45,344 nucleotides of DNA from Micromonospora sp. H61 (GTDB taxonomy: Bacteria > Actinomycetota > Actinomycetes > Mycobacteriales > Micromonosporaceae). The stretch lies in the NCBI RefSeq assembly GCF_018070325.1, contig NZ_JAGPXY010000054.1, forward strand, positions 1 through 45,344, read 5' to 3'. The translations under genes were made by a program, and so were the position numbers. Positions 41,106 through 45,344 of the stretch are shown piece by piece. Positions within the stretch are counted from its first letter, which is position 1. Every line of letters starts with the position of its first letter. The notes beneath the pieces are model-generated. The model was not told where the DNA came from and made no database searches. It saw nothing but the letters and a program-made list of their open reading frames with translations.

Positions 41106-42320
41106 TCAGCCTCCGGTGCAACTCGCTGTGGTTCCGCTGCCGCTGCCGCTGCCGGTGCCCTGGAAGCCGAAACTGGTGGCCTGACCTGCGGCCAGTCGCC
41201 CGTTGTAGCTCTGGTTGGCGACAGTGATGGTTCCGCTGGTACCGCTGCTGACCCCGTTCCAGAGCGAGCTGACCGACGCGCCGCTCGGCAGGGTGAGGGT
41301 GACCCGCCAGCCGGTCAGCGCTGTGGTTCCCGCGGTGACGCTGACGTTGGCGACGAACCCGCCGTTCCACTGGTCCTGGACGGAGTAGGCCGCGGTGCAG
41401 CCGGGGGTGCCGGTCGGTGGCGGGGTGGTGGGCGGCGGCGTGGTCGGGGGCGGGGTGGTGGGCGGCGGCGTGCCGTCGTCGAGTGTCAGGTTCTTCTGCT
41501 GGACGCTCCACTGGCTGCGGCACAGACCGCAGTCGGCGCCGACGAAGTTGCGGCCGGCGGTGGCGTCGCCCTTCAGGCGCCACTTGAGGTAGAGAGTCGC
41601 CACCCGGCCGAACTCGCCGCCGTTGGCCTGGTCGTAGGTGCCGCCATGCCCGACGTTCAGGTTGCCCATGAAGGCGGGCAGGCCCGCGGGCAGCTTGCCC
41701 CAGTCGTCCATGGCGTTCGGGTAGGCGATGTCACTGGGCCCGCCGACGAAGTAGGCGATCGGCTTGGTCAGTCTCCTGAGCTGGTAGTCGTCGGCGTCGT
41801 TGAGCAGACCGCTGCTGAAGATGCCGGTCGTGGTGACGCGCGGGTCGTTCGACACGGCGTACGCCTCCAGGCCTCCGCAGGAGAAGCCCGCGACGGCGAC
41901 CTTGCTCGTGTCGATCTTGTTGTAGTACTTGCTGCCCTGCCGGGAGTTCTCCGCGACCGCCCAGTCGACGGACTGGGTGAGCATCTGGGAGGTGGTGGAG
42001 CCGGATCCGTTCGGGGCGCCGTTGGCGATGGCGAGGAAGCCGTGGGAGGCGATTTCGCGAAGGAAGTTGCCCTGGGAGAGGCCGTTGGCCGAGCAGCCGC
42101 CGTTGCCCCACACGAGGATGGGCAGGCGTTCGGACGGGAGGGTCTGCGGCCGGAAGATGGTGTGGTTGGCCAGGGTGGCCGAGGTTTCGTAGTCGGCGGG
42201 GTAGGGGCCGGACCCGCCGATGGCGGCGGACGCCGGTGTCCCGCCGAGCGCCATGATCACGGAGGTGACCGGGACGATGGCGGCCGCCAGCCCCGCGTAG
42301 ATCCTTGCTCGCCTTCTCAT
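41106..42320 (-). CDS. Secreted alpha/beta hydrolase with C-terminal CBM2
   Basis: A 404-residue secreted protein. The signal peptide ends about residue 33 (TPASAA). The alpha/beta-hydrolase domain (about 35-275) has the oxyanion strand LPILVWGNGGC, nucleophile Ser147 in VAGFSCGG, a candidate acid Asp197 (GGPSDIAY) and His225 (NVGHGGTY). It resembles dienelactone-hydrolase/cutinase-like polysaccharide or polyester esterases of actinomycetes. A PPPTTPPPTT repeat linker leads to CBM2 (about 305-402), with Trp318, Trp333, Trp352 as usual ligand residues. It probably removes ester groups from plant wall polymers while bound to cellulose; exact substrate unknown. Confidence 0.9.
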   Translation of the reverse strand: MRRRARIYAGLAAAIVPVTSVIMALGGTPASAAIGGSGPYPADYETSATLANHTIFRPQTLPSERLPILVWGNGGCSANGLSQGNFLREIASHGFLAIANGAPNGSGSTTSQMLTQSVDWAVAENSRQGSKYYNKIDTSKVAVAGFSCGGLEAYAVSNDPRVTTTGIFSSGLLNDADDYQLRRLTKPIAYFVGGPSDIAYPNAMDDWGKLPAGLPAFMGNLNVGHGGTYDQANGGEFGRVATLYLKWRLKGDATAGRNFVGADCGLCRSQWSVQQKNLTLDDGTPPPTTPPPTTPPPTTPPPTGTPGCTAAYSVQDQWNGGFVANVSVTAGTTALTGWRVTLTLPSGASVSSLWNGVSSGTSGTITVANQSYNGRLAAGQATSFGFQGTGSGSGSGTTASCTGG

Positions 42321-42541
42321 TGAATCCTCCAGGAACAGTCACGGTGGCGCTCCCCGCGGTGGCGGTGGTGTCACTCGCGCCCCGACGACAGTGGTCAGCG
42401 CTGGCCACGGGTCTGGTCGACGTGGGCGCGTCGCGGCCTGGGCGACGGCCGTGCCCTCGGTCGCCGCTGCCCGCTCATTCAGCGCCGGCGACCGCCCGGC
42501 CGCGGTCCCTACAGGCGCTCCGATGGGAGCTGTATGCAGTT

Positions 42542-42570
42542 ACTATCACTGTCGCAACGAAAAGTGTCAA
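42542..42570 (-). promoter_or_regulatory. Sigma-70-like promoter for the hydrolase-CBM2 gene
   Basis: On the minus strand a perfect TTGACA (42570-42565) and a GATAGT box (42547-42542; 4 of 6 to consensus) are separated by 17 bases in a locally AT-rich patch. Transcription would start near 42535, giving a leader of about 210 bases before the start codon at 42320. Seen from sequence; activity inferred. Confidence 0.55.
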
Positions 42571-42602
42571 TGTATCGTCGGCTCTGACCGGCCGGGACGT
42601 CG

Positions 42603-43562
42603 TCAGCCGGCGAGTGGGCCGCTGCCGTGCTTTCCGCCGGTCGGCTCCGGCCGTGAGGGATCCCTCGACGCCTGGAAGTGGGTGATCCACAAGCCGGCAT
42701 CCGGCCAGTGCGGCGTCGCCACCTCGACCAGACGCGCCTGAGCGAGCGAGCCGAGCGTGGTGTGGATGTCCAGGAAGGTCTCCCTGGCCTCCTGGCGAGG
42801 CCAGGGCTCAGGCAGCAGGTGCGGGGGGAGATCCGGGTCGACGTCGGCGAACTTCCGCCAGGAATCCATCGCCGACGTCCGAGCCACCAGCGCCCGGGCC
42901 GGGCCCACCTTCCCGTTGCGCGCGGCTGCCCGCAGCTCCGCGTACTGCTCGATGAAGGTCGAGTACGCGGAGGCGAGACTGGCCAGGTCGTACGCGGAGG
43001 CCGGCCCGTGTGGCCCCGCCTCCTCGTCGAACCGGGCGTGCAGGACCGACCAGCGGGCACCCCCGACGTGGTGCAGCAGCTCGCGCAGCGCCTCGCGCGC
43101 CGGCACGGCGTCGGATCCCGGCCGGATCCACACACTGTCGTACAGGCCCACGAACCCCAGTGCGGTCAACGCCCTGCGGAGCGCATGACGGGACGCCTGG
43201 CCGGCGTTCGGAACGGAGAAGGAGGCCAGCACCCATTCGCCGGTCCAGGGCGCCGGGTGGGAGCCGAAGTTCAGGAAGTGCCGCATCCGGGAGCGGTGCT
43301 TGGCGATCGCCTGCGGCGTGAGGTGGTAGACCGGCGACCGACCCCTCCTTCGCGTCGCAATGAGACCACGCTTGACCAGCCGGGACAGCGCGGCACGGGC
43401 GCTGGACTCGCTGATCCCGAACTCCCGCAGAATCGCGATGACCGCCGTCGACGGCAGGTCGGCGTCAGAGGAGTCGAGGTATTCGCCGAGCACTGTCGTC
43501 AGCAGATGCTGGGGGCTCGACCCCGCCTGGGCCCGGGGCACTCGGACGTCGTCGGCGTTCAC
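42603..43562 (-). CDS. PaaX family transcriptional regulator
   Basis: A 319-residue protein with the PaaX layout: an N-terminal winged helix (TAVIAILREFGISESSARAA, then LSRLVKRGLIATRRRGRSPV), a central domain (PWTGEWVLASFSVP, WIRPGSDAVPA) and the C-terminal helical domain (YAELRAAARNGKVGPARALV, then RKFADVDPDLPPHLLPEPWP). PaaX represses phenylacetate catabolism through phenylacetyl-CoA, but many actinobacterial members stand alone, as here, with no paa genes nearby. GTG 43562 is used. The 282-bp gap to the hydrolase gene holds that gene's promoter. Confidence 0.92.
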   Translation of the reverse strand: MNADDVRVPRAQAGSSPQHLLTTVLGEYLDSSDADLPSTAVIAILREFGISESSARAALSRLVKRGLIATRRRGRSPVYHLTPQAIAKHRSRMRHFLNFGSHPAPWTGEWVLASFSVPNAGQASRHALRRALTALGFVGLYDSVWIRPGSDAVPAREALRELLHHVGGARWSVLHARFDEEAGPHGPASAYDLASLASAYSTFIEQYAELRAAARNGKVGPARALVARTSAMDSWRKFADVDPDLPPHLLPEPWPRQEARETFLDIHTTLGSLAQARLVEVATPHWPDAGLWITHFQASRDPSRPEPTGGKHGSGPLAG

Positions 43563-43655
43563 CTCATCAGACTGCCGCACCCGGATACCCGCGGCATGTC
43601 CGGTGCGGCGGGGCAAGGCGCCTTCCGGGGCGGGTGGAGGCACTATCGTTCTGGC

Positions 43656-44153
43656 GTGCAGATCCGTTTTGACGTCCCCGCCGATCCCGCCTACCCGAGC
43701 CGGGTGGCCGCCGCGCTCGGCAACGTCCGGCTCCGCAGATTCGGCTACATCGGAGCGGTCCTGGCCACGGTCGGGGTCATCGGTCTCGTCGTCTCGCGGG
43801 GGTTCGGGTGGGGCGAGCGGAGTTCGCCGCTGTGGACCGCGCTGGTAGTGGCCGGCGTGCTGTCGATGCTGTACCGGCCGTGGGTGCTGGCGCGCGCCCG
43901 ACGCCGCTCCGGTAGCTACGCCGTCGAGGGCGCCTACGACATCACCGATGACAACATCATGATGCGCAGCGGCTCGGAGTCCGGCGGCATCGCCTGGGAC
44001 GGGGTTGCCCAGGTGCGGGAAGCCGGAGATTTCTGGGTCGTGTACGTGGGCCGAATGCCGGCGACCGTGATCCCGCGCTGGCTGATGTCGGCCGAGGACG
44101 CCGAGACGTTGCGCGCCCACATGACCGAACGAGGGCTGCTGCCCCGTCGGTGA
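43656..44153 (+). CDS. YcxB-like membrane protein
   Basis: A 165-residue protein with two adjacent membrane segments (FGYIGAVLATVGVIGLVVSR and WTALVVAGVLSMLYRPWVLA) and a C-terminal soluble part with ITDDNIMMRSGSESGGIAWD, VREAGDFWVVYVGRMPATVI and PRWLMSAEDAETLRAHM. The I....W..V....E....Y....ATVIPR pattern and layout are those of the YcxB-like domain, of unknown function. GTG 43656 has a weak GGTGGAGG upstream. It is divergent from the PaaX gene. Confidence 0.85.
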   Translation: MQIRFDVPADPAYPSRVAAALGNVRLRRFGYIGAVLATVGVIGLVVSRGFGWGERSSPLWTALVVAGVLSMLYRPWVLARARRRSGSYAVEGAYDITDDNIMMRSGSESGGIAWDGVAQVREAGDFWVVYVGRMPATVIPRWLMSAEDAETLRAHMTERGLLPRR

Positions 44154-44333
44154 ACCAGCCTGCCGCCGGCCCCTGGGGGATCGGACTACCGCGTCCGAGC
44201 CGGTCGCGAAGGAGCACCGAGGAGCCCTTCGTGTCGGCATCTCCGCACCTGACGGTCGGCGGCTACCTATTCTCGACGGGGATGTACCAATCCGAGTAAT
44301 GGCCGTCGGCCCGACGCCTGACAGGAGGCCGTC

Positions 44334-44708
44334 ATGAGCACCAAGGATCGACCTGAGGGGATCAGCCCCACCGCGGTGGAGTCGGCACCCGGGCTGTGGC
44401 GGATCGATCTGCAACGGCACGACCTCAGCGTCCCCGGGCGAGAGGTCATTCAGACTCGGGTGGAGTTCACTCCGGATTCGCCACCGTTCAAGCATTTCCA
44501 CCCCGGCGAGGAGATCATCTGCGTTCTGCAGGGAACCCTCGAGTATCGGCTGGAGGGGCAGCCACCCATGGTGTGCAATCCCGGCGACGCGCTCACGGTT
44601 CCGTACGGTGTGCACCACCAGGCCCGCAACGTTGGCGACGGTATCGCTGTCGAACTGGCCACGTACGTCGTCGAGAAGGGGAAACCACTTCTCACCAAGG
44701 TGGATTGA
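44334..44708 (+). CDS. Cupin domain protein
   Basis: A 124-residue small-barrel protein. Cupin motif 1 is PFKHFHPGEEIICVLQGTLE (His-x-His replaced by HFH with the downstream Glu) and motif 2 is PGDALTVPYGVHHQARNVGD. It has the complete metal ligand set (two His, Glu, later His). Such single cupins act as isomerases, dioxygenases or sensors; no partner gives a hint. ATG 44334 is preceded by AGGAGG at ideal spacing. Confidence 0.92.
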   Translation: MSTKDRPEGISPTAVESAPGLWRIDLQRHDLSVPGREVIQTRVEFTPDSPPFKHFHPGEEIICVLQGTLEYRLEGQPPMVCNPGDALTVPYGVHHQARNVGDGIAVELATYVVEKGKPLLTKVD

Positions 44709-44713
44709 GATCT

Positions 44714-44760
44714 CCACGGCCAGCCGTGGCCAGCGCGTCACCCCCCAGCGCCCGGGGGTG
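44714..44760 (+). terminator. Tandem hairpins after the cupin gene
   Basis: Two short stems follow the stop codon: ccacgg/ccgtgg (44714-44719, 44724-44729) and caccccc/gggggtg (44739-44745, 44754-44760). Either can serve as terminator for the cupin transcript. The second is the better placed. Confidence 0.45.
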
Positions 44761-44799
44761 CCAGGACAGCGGCGGCAGCGCGACTCATAAGGTGAACGG

Positions 44800-45216
44800 A
44801 TGTCGGTCAAGCAGGTCCAAGTGACATTCGACTGCGCCGAGCCTGTGCGCGTCGGTCGTTTCTGGTGTGAGGTGTTGGGGTACGTCCCGCCGCCGCCCCC
44901 TGAGGGGTTAGCCACCTGGGACGATGTCGATTTCGAGCAGGGTTCGTGGTTCGCGTGCAGTGACCCGTCGGGGGTGGGCCCGCGGCTGTACTTCCAGCGG
45001 GTGCCCGAGGGCAAGGTCGTCAAGAACCGGGTGCACCTCGACGTGCGGGTCGTCACCGGGCTCGTGGGCGAGGAGCGCCTGGCCGCCCTCGAGGCCGAAT
45101 GCGCGCGGTTGATCCCCCTCGGCGCGGTACGCGGGCAGCTGTTGCTCGCCGACGGCGAGAACGAGTCGTGCCTCAACATGCAGGACGTCGAGGGCAACGA
45201 GTTCTGCCTCGACTAA
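44800..45216 (+). CDS. VOC family (glyoxalase-like) protein
   Basis: A 138-residue protein with paired beta-alpha-beta-beta-beta units: VQVTFDCAEPVRVGRFWCEV then LGYVPPPPP, FACSDPSGVGPRLYFQRVPE and VKNRVHLDVRVV, ending MQDVEGNEFCLD with the conserved C-terminal Glu. This is the Glyoxalase_6-type member common in actinobacteria, function mostly unknown. Its stop codon (45214-45216) directly touches the left end of an insertion sequence. The last residues are family-like, so the gene is intact. Confidence 0.92.
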   Translation: MSVKQVQVTFDCAEPVRVGRFWCEVLGYVPPPPPEGLATWDDVDFEQGSWFACSDPSGVGPRLYFQRVPEGKVVKNRVHLDVRVVTGLVGEERLAALEAECARLIPLGAVRGQLLLADGENESCLNMQDVEGNEFCLD

Positions 45217-45344
45217 AGCGTGTTTCAGGAGTCGTGGTGGCTGGTGAAGGTCCCGGCGTGGCGGTGATCGACAATTGAAGAGGTCTCCGGTATCTGGTTC
45301 TGCGACCAAGCAAGAACTTCATACCGGAGACCTCGTGGCCGCCT
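45217..45344 (+). mobile_element. 5' end of an insertion sequence (partial, window edge)
   Basis: The VOC gene ends at 45216 and the following sequence gcgtgtttcaggagtc has the character of an actinobacterial IS end of the IS5-like kind I remember. A hairpin (45280-45334) then precedes a GTG (45335) that opens the frame VAA at the window edge, as expected for a transposase start. The body of the element is outside the window, so family and completeness cannot be stated. The junction coordinate is approximate. Confidence 0.5.
45280..45334 (+). promoter_or_regulatory. Hairpin that would cover the transposase ribosome site
   Basis: Perfect 14-bp arms gaggtctccggtat (45280-45293) and its complement (45321-45334) with a 27-base loop. 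The right arm contains the GGAGA ribosome site directly before GTG 45335, so a folded transcript would block translation initiation. Confidence 0.6.

Noticed and set aside
43600..45197. Long N-terminal extension of the PaaX frame through the YcxB, cupin and VOC genes
   Set aside because: The PaaX family begins near 43562 and the extension is antisense to three well-supported genes.
1..45344. CRISPR array or biosynthetic gene cluster
   Set aside because: No regularly spaced repeats were seen, and no polyketide, peptide synthetase, terpene or lanthipeptide core enzymes; the methyltransferase, reductases and exporters are scattered.

Overview
The window reads as an ordinary chromosomal segment of a high-GC filamentous actinomycete, most likely Micromonospora or a close relative. 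The signs are strong GC3 bias, many GTG starts, an SsgA/SsgB-type sporulation protein, F420/deazaflavin-linked enzymes, PF04672-type methyltransferase, MmyB-like regulators, and secreted CBM2 proteins typical of soil polysaccharide degraders. No plasmid or phage backbone, CRISPR array, rRNA or natural-product assembly line is visible. Identifications rest on motif reading and memory of families; no search was run.

Layout. 0-4.6 kb: DUF4236-like small protein, a wrecked nitroreductase gene, Rrf2 and AraC regulators divergent from a short-chain dehydrogenase, an SsgA-like protein, a PGPGW membrane protein. 4.6-4.8 kb: tRNA-Val(CAC) and a terminator. 4.8-13.9 kb is accessory: a secreted HAF-repeat protein, several decayed fragments, a small CxxC protein, a two-gene minus-strand module of unknown function (131 aa coiled-coil protein + 669 aa protein with a DUF2135-like beta-sandwich), an orphan SUKH protein, and an XRE regulator followed by an operator-like inverted repeat and three translationally coupled small cysteine-rich proteins. 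The 3' end of this locus is duplicated as an imperfect 48-bp repeat about 2.7 kb upstream. 13.9-16.3 kb: deazaflavin-dependent reductase, secreted Ig-like protein, SAM methyltransferase. 16.5-21.2 kb is a secretome block: DUF1996 protein, Fn3-Fn3-CBM2 protein, GH53 endo-galactanase, I36-type inhibitor. 21.5-25.8 kb: aldo/keto reductase, two convergent MmyB-like regulators, MFS exporter. 25.8-29.1 kb: PAS-GAF-Cys protein with a truncated coupled partner, a frameshifted CPCGC protein, a truncated macro-domain gene and an F420-dependent LLM oxidoreductase. 29.2-34.5 kb: two NarL-type two-component systems flanking a coupled CDP-alcohol phosphatidyltransferase/VTT-like membrane pair, then a DUF6069 protein. 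34.6-40.1 kb: LysR-MFS divergent pair, second MFS, fructosamine-kinase-like protein, class C beta-lactamase-like hydrolase. 40.4-45.3 kb: DinB protein, secreted alpha/beta hydrolase-CBM2, PaaX-like regulator, YcxB-like protein, cupin, VOC protein, and the 5' end of an insertion sequence at the right edge.

How genes work together. Clear functional groups are the galactan/cellulose-binding secretome, the regulator-transporter pairs, and the two HisKA_3/NarL pairs with 4-bp stop/start overlaps. The least explained units are the 7.3-9.7 kb two-gene module and the 10.7-12.8 kb XRE/small-protein locus. At least six gene fragments (nitroreductase, macro domain, CPCGC protein, coupled N-terminal fragment at 25.8 kb, truncated 12.9 kb gene, smaller scraps) show that the accessory parts are being actively eroded.
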